A DNA stretch of 32,263 bases. Source: Acidobacteriota bacterium (GTDB taxonomy: Bacteria; Acidobacteriota; Terriglobia; Terriglobales; Acidobacteriaceae). A program made the translations under genes and the position numbers. The first letter of the stretch is position 1. Every line of letters starts with the position of its first letter. Of this stretch, positions 1 to 8,700 are shown piece by piece. The notes below the pieces were generated by a model, which saw nothing but the letters and a program-made list of their open reading frames with translations, had not been told where the DNA came from and searched no databases. The DNA is taken from positions 1 through 32,263 of the forward strand of contig JAJYFA010000027.1 of the NCBI GenBank assembly GCA_021790995.1. The letters run 5' to 3'.

Positions 1-4
1 CCAT
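1..4 (-). CDS. Possible start of a gene leaving the left edge
   Basis: On the minus strand an ATG sits at 4-2, preceded by a GAGGA sequence (12-8) about three bases upstream. This looks like a ribosome binding site and start codon of a gene transcribed leftwards out of the window, divergent from the PadR-type gene at 549. Only the start codon and one further base are visible, so nothing can be said of the product. The spacing is short, so this could be chance. Confidence 0.25.
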
Positions 5-397
5 TGTTCCTCGTTTCGTTCCTCACGATGTGTTGAAGTCTGTGAATAGCGCTCGACGAGAACTGCCGGAACCTGTTCCGGTGCGCCGCCGATCGTTGCA
101 ATCAAGGCGCCGCTAACAATGAGCGTGCATGATCGCCGACACCCCATGCTATGACGATGGTCACACCACGCTCTTTCAGCCGCGGAGGCAACAAGCCAAG
201 CCGATCCTCCGGGGGCTGGATCTCCTGGCTTGCGACGGTCGAATCCGCTCCCGGCGTTCTGTCGACCAGTGCAGATCTGATGCAAAGTCCGCCATTACGA
301 TCCAGATCTCTGTCATGTGGCGGAATTGCAATACGCATTGAGGTGTGTCTCTTTGCGCAACTGCCAGGCCCACTGCCGGACAGTCTGTCGATTTTGC

Positions 398-416
398 TAG
401 ATGCAAAATGCATCTA
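398..416. promoter_or_regulatory. Inverted repeat 1, candidate operator of the PadR-type gene
   Basis: A perfect palindrome with 8-bp arms, TAGATGCA and TGCATCTA, separated by AAA. It lies about 135 bp before the PadR-type start codon. PadR-family repressors bind inverted repeats in their own promoters, so autoregulation is the natural reading. That link is inferred, but the symmetry is directly visible. Confidence 0.5.
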
Positions 417-465
417 TATCATATCTCTATGTGCGGCATCGGGCAATGGTTTCAAGCGTGGAGAC

Positions 466-492
466 AGATGCAGATCACACCTAGCTGCATCT
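466..492. promoter_or_regulatory. Inverted repeat 2, candidate second operator
   Basis: Arms AGATGCAG (466-473) and CTGCATCT (485-492) are perfectly complementary with an 11-bp spacer. The half-site AGATGCA is the same as in the palindrome at 398-416, 70 bp upstream, and the repeat ends 56 bp before the PadR-type start. Two copies of the same half-site pair in one leader support a shared DNA-binding regulator, probably the PadR-type protein itself. Confidence 0.45.
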
Positions 493-548
493 CGTGATAT
501 GCTGGATGCGCAAGCGAAGACACAATTCAGACTGCGAGGAGAACAATC

Positions 549-968
549 ATGCCGCGAAAGATCTGCGCGCGCCATGGCAAAGCTCGCCCCTGTTCCTGCG
601 GCATGGGCAATCTCTACCGGTTTATCGAGCCTGTGGTGCTGCATCTTCTCCAGATTAAGGTCCGCTCGTGCGGGTACACCCTGTGCTCCGATCTGCAGGC
701 ACATGCGCTCACCGACGCTGAAATCGACAAGGCCGCGCTCTACAGAACCCTCCGGCAACTGGAGGCCAACGGCAACGTCAAGTCCGCCTGGGAGACAGGC
801 AATGGCGGTCCGGCGCGCCGCGTCTATCGGCTGACAAAAAAAGGTGAAGAGCACCTGGAAGAGTGGGCGACTGTTCTCGAAAAACTTTCGAAGTCGATGG
901 GCCGGTTCGTGCACAACACTCGAAAGTCATTGAAGAAGCCAGCTTCCGCGCGCCCCCGCGCCGCGTAG
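549..968 (+). CDS. PadR-family transcriptional regulator with Cys-rich N-terminus
   Basis: A 139-residue winged-helix protein. The region from about residue 18 to 110 fits the PadR fold: helix FIEPVVLHLLQ, the recognition-helix segment IDKAALYRTLRQLEANG, and the wing GGPARRVYRLTKKGEEHL followed by a C-terminal helix for dimerisation. PadR proteins are mostly repressors that respond to small molecules. The N-terminus is unusual: Cys6, His9, Cys15 and Cys17 precede the fold, so metal or redox sensing is possible, but this is inference. The start is set by GAGGAG six to seven bases before the ATG. Two inverted repeats at 398-492 are likely operators. No target gene is adjacent on the right (the next gene is convergent), so the regulated gene may lie to the left of the window. 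Confidence 0.85.
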   Translation: MPRKICARHGKARPCSCGMGNLYRFIEPVVLHLLQIKVRSCGYTLCSDLQAHALTDAEIDKAALYRTLRQLEANGNVKSAWETGNGGPARRVYRLTKKGEEHLEEWATVLEKLSKSMGRFVHNTRKSLKKPASARPRAA

Positions 969-1057
969 AAGACGGCTTCGATCTTGCCCGGCGTCGCAGT
1001 CAAACACATGATTGAACCGGCAAAAGACCGCCCCGCTTTTTATTGGCGAGAGCGGAC

Positions 1058-2557
1058 TTAACTTCCGTCGCGAATCACACGGCACGACTCGATGTCGAAG
1101 CTTGCTTCTCCGATGCTCAGTTGCGTGCGGTCGCGGAATCTTTCAACGAAGCGAATGAATCGCCAAACGTCGGCGAAATTGCTCGCCAGACCCAGCGAAA
1201 CACGAATGGCGCCGGCGCTCTTGTGCCCCCGCGAACGCATCAGCCGCAGAAAAGTGAACAGGTTGATCTCCGGGCCCATGGCCAGCGCGGCCTGCATGTC
1301 TTCTTCTGTCAACTCTTCGGCGGCCTCGCCGGCGCCAGGATTGCAGAAGCAGCCTGTGCGCAGGGAAATGACTTCCTGGCCGGCCAGTTCTTCCACGCGC
1401 CGGTAGTCCACCAGGCGCCCGTCCGGGTCGTAAAGATTCAGCGTGATGGTTCCGCCGCGATTTTGTGTGGTGGACGGTCCGTAGATGCGCACCATTGGGC
1501 GGCCGTTCGTGTGCCGCAGCGCCAGCAACTCTTCGATCACCCAGCCTGTCAGGCAGCGCACGCGCTCGCCGATTTTTTCGATGCCAATCGATTCGATGTG
1601 GCGCAGGCCGATTTCGACCGCGGGAATTGAAAGATAGTTCAGTGTGCCGTCCTCGAAGCCTGCTTCGCCCTGCGACAGCACGTGGCCCTGGGCCTTCACC
1701 GAAACAAAATTCACCGTTCCACCCGCGAACCAGGGCCGATGCAGCTTTTCAAGTACAGGTTTGCGCACCAGAAGTGCGCCGACGCCGGTCGGGTAGCCAA
1801 ACATCTTGTAGAACGAAATCACCACAAAGTCCGGTTGCACCGATGTCAGATCGAGACGATTGGTAGGCGCGTAGGCGGCCGCGTCGAGTAGCACGCGCCA
1901 TCCCTTGCTGCGGGCCATATCCACCAGTTCGAGCGGATGTTTCACGCCCGAGACATTCGATTGCGCGGGGTAGGCGAAGAGATTCTCCCGCTCCGGATCG
2001 GCTTGATCCAGCAACTCCTCTGTCCGGTCGCGATCGAGGCGCAGGCTGCGCGGCGCGAGCGGAGCATAGCGAACCTCGGCGCCACGTGCGCGCGCAAACT
2101 CGCGAATTCCGTTGACGGAGTTGTGATTGTCGAAGGTAAGCAGCAGGCGCCCTCCGGGAGCAAACGGGAACGACTCGCCGACCAGTTTTAGTCCGCCGGA
2201 GGCGTTGGCTGTGAAGACAAGGATGTAGTCTTCAGGCGGCGCCTGGAAGTAGCGCAGGATGGATTGACGGCAACTCTCGACCTGGCGTGTGCTCGCCGCC
2301 GAGGTCGGGTTCGACGAGTGTGGATTGCCAAACACGCCAGAGCGCAGTTGTTCGGCGTGTTTCTCAATCTGCGATTGCGCGTAGAGCGAGCCGCCCGTAT
2401 AGTCCAGGTACACTTGGCCGAGAGCGTCCAGACGGCCGTACTCGGCAGCCCGCAGTTCGTCCAGAGCCGTGGTCCCGGCGTACTCGGGAAACCGTGCGAG
2501 AAAGTCTGTGCGCGCGGCGTCAATCCCGGCGCCCATGTCCTTGTTGTTTATCGTCAT
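1058..2557 (-). CDS. Class V aminotransferase, molybdenum-cofactor-sulfurase-like
   Basis: A 499-residue PLP enzyme of the aminotransferase class V / cysteine desulfurase superfamily. The closest pattern I recognise is the N-terminal domain of eukaryotic Moco sulfurase: LDYTGGSLY near residue 51, DNHNSVNGIRE at 143-153, Asp225 in LLDAAAYAPT for the pyridine nitrogen, the PLP lysine K251 in SFYKMFGYPTGVGAL, and GCFCNPGAGE (402-411) where the catalytic persulfide cysteine sits. The MOSC domain of true Moco sulfurases is absent, so the sulfur acceptor is unknown. The ATG at 2557 has only an adjacent AGG. An internal ATG at codon 8 (2536) follows AAGGAC and is an alternative. The gene lies downstream of fmdB on the same strand across a 156-bp gap holding a hairpin, so co-transcription is uncertain. 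Confidence 0.85.
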   Translation of the reverse strand: MTINNKDMGAGIDAARTDFLARFPEYAGTTALDELRAAEYGRLDALGQVYLDYTGGSLYAQSQIEKHAEQLRSGVFGNPHSSNPTSAASTRQVESCRQSILRYFQAPPEDYILVFTANASGGLKLVGESFPFAPGGRLLLTFDNHNSVNGIREFARARGAEVRYAPLAPRSLRLDRDRTEELLDQADPERENLFAYPAQSNVSGVKHPLELVDMARSKGWRVLLDAAAYAPTNRLDLTSVQPDFVVISFYKMFGYPTGVGALLVRKPVLEKLHRPWFAGGTVNFVSVKAQGHVLSQGEAGFEDGTLNYLSIPAVEIGLRHIESIGIEKIGERVRCLTGWVIEELLALRHTNGRPMVRIYGPSTTQNRGGTITLNLYDPDGRLVDYRRVEELAGQEVISLRTGCFCNPGAGEAAEELTEEDMQAALAMGPEINLFTFLRLMRSRGHKSAGAIRVSLGLASNFADVWRFIRFVERFRDRTQLSIGEASFDIESCRVIRDGS

Positions 2558-2646
2558 CCTGGTGACCGAAGATTCTTCCGCAGGAGCGCGGAGCAGGCCG
2601 GTGTCAAGCGAAGTCTCTCACTACGTGATTTTGTTCCTGCAGCTTT

Positions 2647-2687
2647 GCGGCGCCCAGATCTCGCGATCGAGACCTGGGACGCCCGCA
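2647..2687 (-). terminator. Candidate hairpin downstream of the FmdB-type gene
   Basis: An imperfect stem of about 16 bp: GGCGCCCAGATCTCG pairs with CGAGACCTGGGACGCC with one bulge and one mismatch around a CGAT loop. It lies 27 bp past the fmdB stop on the minus strand. There is no clear U-tract on either side, so it may be a rho-assisted stop, a processing site, or a repeat. The structure is visible; its role is inferred. Confidence 0.3.
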
Positions 2688-2713
2688 ATGGTTCAAAAAT
2701 CGGCGGTCGGGAG

Positions 2714-2959
2714 CTACTCGCACATGCCATTGCCGCAGCAGGAGCCGCCCGGGCTGCAGCATGAACCAAGGCCGCAGGACGAGCCAGCATCGGAGAACGA
2801 AGATTCGCCTCCCTTCGAGATGGCGCCTGCTCCGCCGCTGATGAGCCTCTTCACGCTGCCGCCGCACTCCGGGCAGACGGAAATCGGCGCGTCCGACATC
2901 TTCTGCCGCCGCTCAAAGTGACAGTTGCATGCGGTGCATTTGTATTCATAGGCCGGCAT
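2714..2959 (-). CDS. FmdB-family zinc ribbon protein
   Basis: An 81-residue protein opening with MPAYEYKCTACNCHFE and a second pair C29-PEC32, which together form the four-cysteine zinc ribbon of the FmdB/CxxC_CxxC_SSSS family. The family is widespread and was named from a putative regulator of formamidase; its actual role is unsettled. The C-terminal third is rich in Ser, Gly and Cys (SCGLGSCC, SCCGNGMC), adding six further cysteines, which resembles a metal-binding tail. The start is supported by GAGGA about six bases upstream of the ATG. The gene is divergent from the efflux operon across a 300-bp region with several symmetric sites, and it precedes the Moco-sulfurase-like gene on the same strand. 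Confidence 0.85.
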   Translation of the reverse strand: MPAYEYKCTACNCHFERRQKMSDAPISVCPECGGSVKRLISGGAGAISKGGESSFSDAGSSCGLGSCCSPGGSCCGNGMCE

Positions 2960-3259
2960 GACAATTCCTCTCTGTTCAAAAAAATCGTATGATGCTTTAC
3001 GACAAATCCTATGAGGATTTTACGAAGGGCTAGTTCATTGGTCCAATAAGGCCGAAACGCCAAGTTGGCGGCAAGCCCGTCCAACGGATAAAGCAACTGG
3101 CACTTGTATGCAAAACCCGGGAGCGATCTGCTGCTGTGATGGTGATCACAATGGTCGGAAATCGGAGCCGCGCTTTAAAAAATTATGCGGGAGCTGTAAC
3201 AAATTGCCCTTCGCGTGACTTTCTATCTATGAACGCTCCCGAGAAGGATAGTGAAACCC
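2960..3259. promoter_or_regulatory. Divergent control region between fmdB-type gene and efflux operon
   Basis: No gene is visible here. The region contains four symmetric sites in a row: AAATCCT-ATG-AGGATTT (3004-3020), ATTGG-T-CCAAT (3037-3047), CGCCAA-G-TTGGCG (3058-3070) and TGTGA-N6-TCACA (3135-3150). It must hold the promoters of both the zinc ribbon gene (leftwards) and the tolC-type gene (rightwards). I could not place confident -35/-10 boxes. Confidence 0.5.
3135..3150. promoter_or_regulatory. CRP/FNR-type palindrome
   Basis: TGTGA (3135-3139), six bases, TCACA (3146-3150). This is the exact core of the E. coli CRP consensus and a plausible site for a CRP/FNR-superfamily regulator, about 110 bp before the tolC-type start. 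Whether this organism has a regulator of that specificity cannot be seen here. Confidence 0.4.
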
Positions 3260-4615
3260 ATGAAACTTCATATCCCAAAGGCTGGCTGGCTTGTGCTGCT
3301 CGGCGCCATGGCCGGTCTGGGCGCGGCGGCACAGGAGCCGCTGACTTTGCGCCAGGCGATCCAGCAGGCTCTGGGTGCAAACCCTGAGGCCAGGCAGGCC
3401 AGCGCGGAGATGCGTGAAGCCAAGGCCAATGCGTCGCTTGCACGCACGCAACTGTTTCCGCAACTGAACTTTACCGAAGATATCTCGCGCGGCGACGATC
3501 CCGTGTACGTTTTTGGAGCGAAGCTGCGGCAGCAGGCGTTTACGCAGGCTGATTTCGCCGTGAACGCCCTAAACCGGCCCCTGCCCATCGGCAATTTTGC
3601 CTCGCGGTTCTCCGGACAGTGGATGGCCTTCGATTCCTTCAGAACGCAGAAGACCATCCGCAGCGCCGATCTGATGCGCAAGAGTGCGGCGTCTTCTAAA
3701 GCGGCTGTGAACCAGAAGATAGTGCTCAATGTTGTCGAGGCTTACCAGTCGGTTCTTTATGCGGAGCGGCAGGTTACCGTGACACAGCACGAACTCGATA
3801 CGGCTCAGGCCTTGCTGGCCTCGGTCAACGACCACGTCAAGGCGGGGCTGGCTGTCGAGTCGGACCGGATGTCGGCCGAGGTGAACGTGGCCGCGCGCAA
3901 GCAGGAACTGATCGCTGCGCAAGGGGGGCTTGAGATGGCCTGGGCGCAGTTACGCGTAGCCGTGGGGACGCCGGACCTGAAAGAGACCGGGCTCGCGCCG
4001 ATTGCGCCGCATGACTTTCCCGCAGCCGCCCTGGACGCCGAAGTGCAGGCCGCGTACAAGACGCGCTCCGATCTTGCGGCGCTTAACCAGGCTCAGTCGG
4101 CTCAGGCAGAGGCGGTCAGCGCGGCCAAGTTTGGCTTTGGCCCGCGCATCGCCGCTTACGGCAACTGGGAGCAGGACCGGCCGACCTTTGCCGGCGCGGG
4201 CGGCAACAACTGGGTGGCCGGTGTGCAGTTGAATATCGATATCACTCCTTTTGCCAAGCGCGCCCAACTGGAGCATGAGCGGGCGGCGCGGGACCGGGTC
4301 GATGCGCAGTTGACCTCCTACCGGCAGCAGGTGCAGCTTCAGGTGACCCAGGCTCATATTGCGCGCCAGACCGCGCTGCTCTCTCTGAAGACCGCCCAGG
4401 CCGCTCTCGATCAATCGGCCGAAAGCCTGCGCATCCTGCGCAATCGCTACGGCGCGGGCCTGGCCACCATCACCGACCTTCTTCATGCCGAAGACGCCGA
4501 GCGCGAGAGCCAGAACAACTACTGGCGCGCAGTCTACGGCAATGCTGTGGCTTACGCACAACTGCTATTCGCTACGGGTTCGTTGACGCCCGATGCGGCG
4601 GAGGAATTGCAATGA
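3260..4615 (+). CDS. TolC-family outer membrane efflux protein
   Basis: A 451-residue outer-membrane channel protein of the TolC/OEP family, the exit duct for the RND pump encoded next. A signal peptide is clear: positively charged start, hydrophobic stretch WLVLLGAMAGLGAAA and cleavage before QEPLTLRQAIQQAL, the usual OEP opening. Two OEP repeats follow, each rich in Ala/Gln/Glu heptads, with long helices such as residues 145-235 and 335-440. The start is chosen at ATG 3260 because AGAAGGA lies 11 bases upstream; a GTG in frame at 3251 would be only two bases from that site. The stop codon overlaps the next start (ATGA). A CRP-like palindrome and other symmetric sites lie upstream. It is the first gene of a likely six-gene operon. 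Confidence 0.9.
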   Translation: MKLHIPKAGWLVLLGAMAGLGAAAQEPLTLRQAIQQALGANPEARQASAEMREAKANASLARTQLFPQLNFTEDISRGDDPVYVFGAKLRQQAFTQADFAVNALNRPLPIGNFASRFSGQWMAFDSFRTQKTIRSADLMRKSAASSKAAVNQKIVLNVVEAYQSVLYAERQVTVTQHELDTAQALLASVNDHVKAGLAVESDRMSAEVNVAARKQELIAAQGGLEMAWAQLRVAVGTPDLKETGLAPIAPHDFPAAALDAEVQAAYKTRSDLAALNQAQSAQAEAVSAAKFGFGPRIAAYGNWEQDRPTFAGAGGNNWVAGVQLNIDITPFAKRAQLEHERAARDRVDAQLTSYRQQVQLQVTQAHIARQTALLSLKTAQAALDQSAESLRILRNRYGAGLATITDLLHAEDAERESQNNYWRAVYGNAVAYAQLLFATGSLTPDAAEELQ

Positions 4616-5736
4616 AGCTTGTCTTGTCCGGATCTTTACTTGCTTTTGCGTCGCTGCTTGTGGCCGGCTGTCGCTCCGAAGGGCCAGTCCATCCCGCACC
4701 CGTGCAGACGGTCGCGGCACAGGTGGTCACGAGCCAGATGCAACAGGCGCCTCAGACGATCCGCGCTACTGGAACGCTGCAGGCTCGCGAGTCGTCGACT
4801 CTCTCCGCGCAGGTCGTTGGCCACGTCGAGCAGGTTCTGGTGCACGCGGGCGATCGGGTTGCCGCAGGTCAAACGCTGGCCATCCTCGACGACGCCACGC
4901 TGCGCGCATCAGCCGCGCAGGCCGACGCTTCGGTGATCGCCGCCGAAAATCAACAGGTCGCCGCGCAAACGAGCGCAGATCTGGCGGCCAGCACGCTTGC
5001 CCGTTACAAGCAACTACAGGCTCAAAAGAGCGTAAGCCCGCAGGAGATGGACGAGGTCACGCGGCGGGCCGAGGCATCGGCGCAGCAGGTGGCGGCTCTC
5101 AAGGCGCAAGCCAATGCGGCGAAGGCGCAGGCCAGGAGCGCACACGCCATGCTGCAGTATGCGCGCGTCCGGGCCCCGTTTGCTGGCGTCATTACGGCGC
5201 GCATGGCCGATCCCGGGGCGCTGGCCGCGCCTGGCGTTCCGCTGCTTCAGATCGATCGCGACGGCCCGCTGCAACTCGATGCAACGGTTGACGAGTCCGT
5301 CATTTCTGCGGTTCACATGGGTATGTCAGTTCCCGTGAACGTGGATGGCGCCGAGTTCACGGGCGGAGCCGGCAAAGTGGAAGAGATTGTTCCTGCCGCC
5401 GATCCGTCAAGTCACACCTTCCTGGTCAAGATCGGGCTCGCCGCATCGAAGCAGTTACACGCGGGCATGTACGCCACCGCCGAGATTCCTACCGGAACGC
5501 GTCAGGCGATTCTGGTGCCGGCCTCCGCGGTCGTGCAGCGCGGCTCGCTGTCGTGCGCCTATGTGCTCGACAACAATGGCATCGCGCAACTGCGCTATAT
5601 CACGATCGGCCGGACCGAGGGCAGCCTGGTTGAAGTCCTGTCGGGGGTTTCGGCTGGCGAAAAGCTGGTCGACAAGCCCTCCGATCGCGATCTTGCGGGC
5701 AAGCACATTGAGGCCGAGAGCGAGGTCCAGCCATGA
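4612..5736 (+). CDS. RND efflux periplasmic adaptor, lipoprotein
   Basis: A 374-residue membrane fusion protein of the HlyD/AcrA family, joining the inner-membrane pump to the TolC duct. The N-terminus ends in a lipobox, LLVAGC, so Cys20 is likely lipidated and anchored. The lipoyl/barrel-sandwich half VVGHVEQVLVHAGDRVAAGQ is at about residues 66-85, an Ala/Gln-rich coiled-coil hairpin spans about 95-185, and the second lipoyl half VRAPFAGVITARMADPGAL follows. The C-terminal beta-barrel and membrane-proximal domains complete a normal-length adaptor. The ATG overlaps the tolC stop by four bases and follows GGAGGAATTGCA, a strong binding site. Its own stop overlaps the pump start. Substrate cannot be inferred. 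Confidence 0.92.
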   Translation: MKLVLSGSLLAFASLLVAGCRSEGPVHPAPVQTVAAQVVTSQMQQAPQTIRATGTLQARESSTLSAQVVGHVEQVLVHAGDRVAAGQTLAILDDATLRASAAQADASVIAAENQQVAAQTSADLAASTLARYKQLQAQKSVSPQEMDEVTRRAEASAQQVAALKAQANAAKAQARSAHAMLQYARVRAPFAGVITARMADPGALAAPGVPLLQIDRDGPLQLDATVDESVISAVHMGMSVPVNVDGAEFTGGAGKVEEIVPAADPSSHTFLVKIGLAASKQLHAGMYATAEIPTGTRQAILVPASAVVQRGSLSCAYVLDNNGIAQLRYITIGRTEGSLVEVLSGVSAGEKLVDKPSDRDLAGKHIEAESEVQP

Positions 5737-8700
5737 ATCAGTACTCCGGACACCACGGCCTGGGCATGGCCGGCCGGCTTGCGCACGCATTTCTGAACTC
5801 GAAGCTGACGCCGCTGATCGTCCTCGCGTCGCTGGTGCTTGGCGCCTTTGCGGTCGCCATCATCCCGCGCGAGGAGGACCCACAGATCCTGGTTCCCATG
5901 CTCGATATCGTCACCGCGATGCCCGGAGCGTCGCCGGAGGAGGTCGAGCAGCGCGTGACCCTGCCCATCGAGAGCCTGGTGCATCAGATCTCGGGAGTGG
6001 AGTATGTGTACTCCACGTCCAGTCCTGGCCAGAGCCTTGTGATTGTACGCTTCCTGGTAGGCACTCCGCAGGAGCAGGCGCTCATCAAGGTTTACAACAA
6101 GCTCTACTCGAACTTCGATCGCATGCCGCCGGGGGTTTCGCAGCCGCTTATCAGGGCGCGCTCGATCGACGATGTGCCGATTCTTTCGCTGACGCTCTGG
6201 GGTGAGCATTACAACGGCTTTCAGCTTCGCTCGATCGCCGACGAGATTCAGTACAACATCGACCAGATTCCGGATGTATCGGAGACCAGCGTGATCGGCG
6301 GCCTGCCGCGGACCATGCGCGTGGTGCTGAGCACGGCCAAGCTCAACGCCTACGGCTTGTCGCCCATGACGATCGTAGGCCGGCTCCAGGCCGCCAATGC
6401 GGCCGTGCAGGCTGGCAGCTTTGCCGAGAACAACAAGGAAATTCGCGTCGACGCCGGCAATTTGTTCACCAGCAGCAAGGATTTGGAATCGGTTGTCGTC
6501 TCGGTTGATCAGGGCCGGCCGGTCTTCCTGCGCGATGTGGCCGACAAGATCGTGGACGGGCCCGCCGAGCCAAGCGACTACGTCACCTTCGGCACCACAG
6601 CCGCCGGCGTGGGCGCCAGCCAGACGCCGGCGCAGTATCCCGCCGTGACCATCACGGTGGCCAAGCGCAAGGGCACCAACGCCACCGACATCGCCAACCT
6701 TGTGCTTAAGCACGTGCATGAGATGCAGGGAGTCTCGATTCCCAACAACGTGCACATTACCACCACGCGCAACTACGGAAAGACCGCGAAGGCGAAGTCG
6801 GACGAGCTGCTGGAGCATCTGTTGCTGGCCACGATCTCGGTCACCTTTCTGGTTGCGATCTTCCTGGGCTGGCGCGAATCGGGAGTGGTTCTGCTGGCCA
6901 TTCCTGTCACGCTCGCCCTCACCATTGCGATCTTTTATTTCCTCGGCTACACCCTTAACCGTGTCACCCTGTTCGCGCTCATTTTCAGTATCGGCATTCT
7001 CGTCGACGACGCCATTGTCGTGGTCGAGAACATCGTGCGTCACTTCCGGCTGTCCGAAAATCAGCATCGCTCTTGTGGCGATGTGGCAATCGACGCGGTC
7101 GCCGAAGTCGGTAATCCGACGATTCTGGCCACCTTCACCGTCATCGCCGCCGTGCTGCCGATGGCCTTTGTGCGCGGCCTGATGGGGCCGTACATGCGCC
7201 CCATTCCGGTTGGTTCCTCGGTGGCCATGCTCTTTTCTCTCATGGTGGCCTTCGTCGTCTCGCCGTGGGCGGCCATACGGCTGCTGGGCAAGCACTTTGG
7301 CAGCGCCAAGATCCTCGAGCCTGAGCATGAGAACTGGAGAACGCGGTTGTATCGCAAGGTGATGACGCCGCTGATCGCCTCAGGACGCAACCGGCTCATC
7401 TTCTTCGTGGGTGTTCTGGTTCTGCTGCTGGCATCGATTGCACTCGTTCCACTCAAATGGGTACGGGTAAAGATGCTGCCCTTCGACAACAAGAGCGAGT
7501 TTCAAGTCATCATCAACATGCCCGACGGTACGCCGCTCGAACAGACGGCGCGCGTGGCGCAGGCGCTCGGAGACGAACTGGCCAAGCAGCCCGATGTCAT
7601 CAATTACCAGTTGTACGCCGGAACCTCCGGCCCGTTTAACTTCAACGGCCTTGTCCGCCACTATTACATGCGCCGTCTGCCGAACCAGGCAGACATTCAG
7701 GTGAACCTGGTTCCTGCCAAGGAGCGCCACGATCAGAGTCACACGATTGCCAGGCGGCTGCGCCCGCTGCTTGACGCCATCGGCAATCAATACGGCGCGC
7801 GCATTCAGGTCAGCGAGGTTCCGCCCGGCCCGCCGGTGCTGCAGACGCTTGTGGCAGAGGTTTACGGCCCCCAGCTCGACGGCCAGTATCGCGTCGCTCA
7901 GCAGATCAAGTCGATCTTCCAGCACACGCCGGGAGTGGTCGATACCGACTGGTACGTCGAGGACCCGCAGCCAGAACTCACCATTCACGTCGACCAGGTG
8001 AAGGCCGCGCAGAACGGCATTGCGGTCGCCGATGCAGCGCGCACGTTGCAATTGGCCACTTCGGGAATGGAGGTGGGCCTGCTGCACGACGGTAACCCGC
8101 GTGAGCCGGTTCCTACCGTTGTGGAGCTGGCGCGGCCCGACCGTTCCTCCGAACAGGCCCTCGAAAACATTCGCCTGCGCGGAGCCAACGGCTCCATGGT
8201 CCCGCTGCGCGAGCTGGTCACCATCGATCACGGGACCATCCAGCGCAGCATCTATCACAAGAACCTGAAGCGTGTTGTGTATGTGACGGGCGATGTGGCC
8301 GGCGCCGAAGAAAGCCCCGTCTACGCCATCCTCAAGATGAACAAGCAGCTCGACCATCTGGTTCTGCCAGCCGGCTATACGCTCAAGCGCTACAACGCCG
8401 TGCAGCCAGAATCCACCGCACATTATTCAATGAAGTGGGACGGGGAATGGCAGATCACGATTGAGGTGTTTCGTGATCTCGGCCTTGCCTTTGCCGTCGT
8501 GCTCATCCTGATTTATGTGCTGGTGGTCGGCTGGTTCCGCTCGTTTGTCGTGCCGCTGATCATCATGGCGCCGATTCCCTTGACGCTGGTCGGAATTCTG
8601 CCCGCGCATGCAATATTGGGTGCGTTTTTCACGGCTACGTCGATGATCGGCTTCATCGCCGGCGCCGGTATTATCGTGCGCAACTCGATCATCCTGGTAG

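Larger units (their letters stand above)
5..548. other. Gene-free leader region before the PadR-type gene
   Basis: No convincing gene is visible in this stretch. Several open frames exist on both strands but they overlap each other, lack good ribosome binding sites and show no recognisable domain. The right-hand part (398-492) holds two inverted repeats described separately, which probably form the control region of the downstream regulator. Positions 5-390 show nothing that I recognise. Confidence 0.5.

Noticed and set aside
151-834. 227-residue plus-strand frame overlapping the PadR-type gene
   Set aside because: It has no ribosome binding site, no domain, and runs out of frame across the well-supported regulator gene.
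969-1057. CCGCT...AGCGG with a T run between the convergent PadR and aminotransferase genes, considered as a terminator
   Set aside because: The T run lies inside the would-be loop, and the arms are only five bases, so it does not form a standard terminator.
5595-7328. 577-residue open frame on the minus strand
   Set aside because: It lies opposite the RND permease gene, has His/Arg/Gly-biased composition and no domain.
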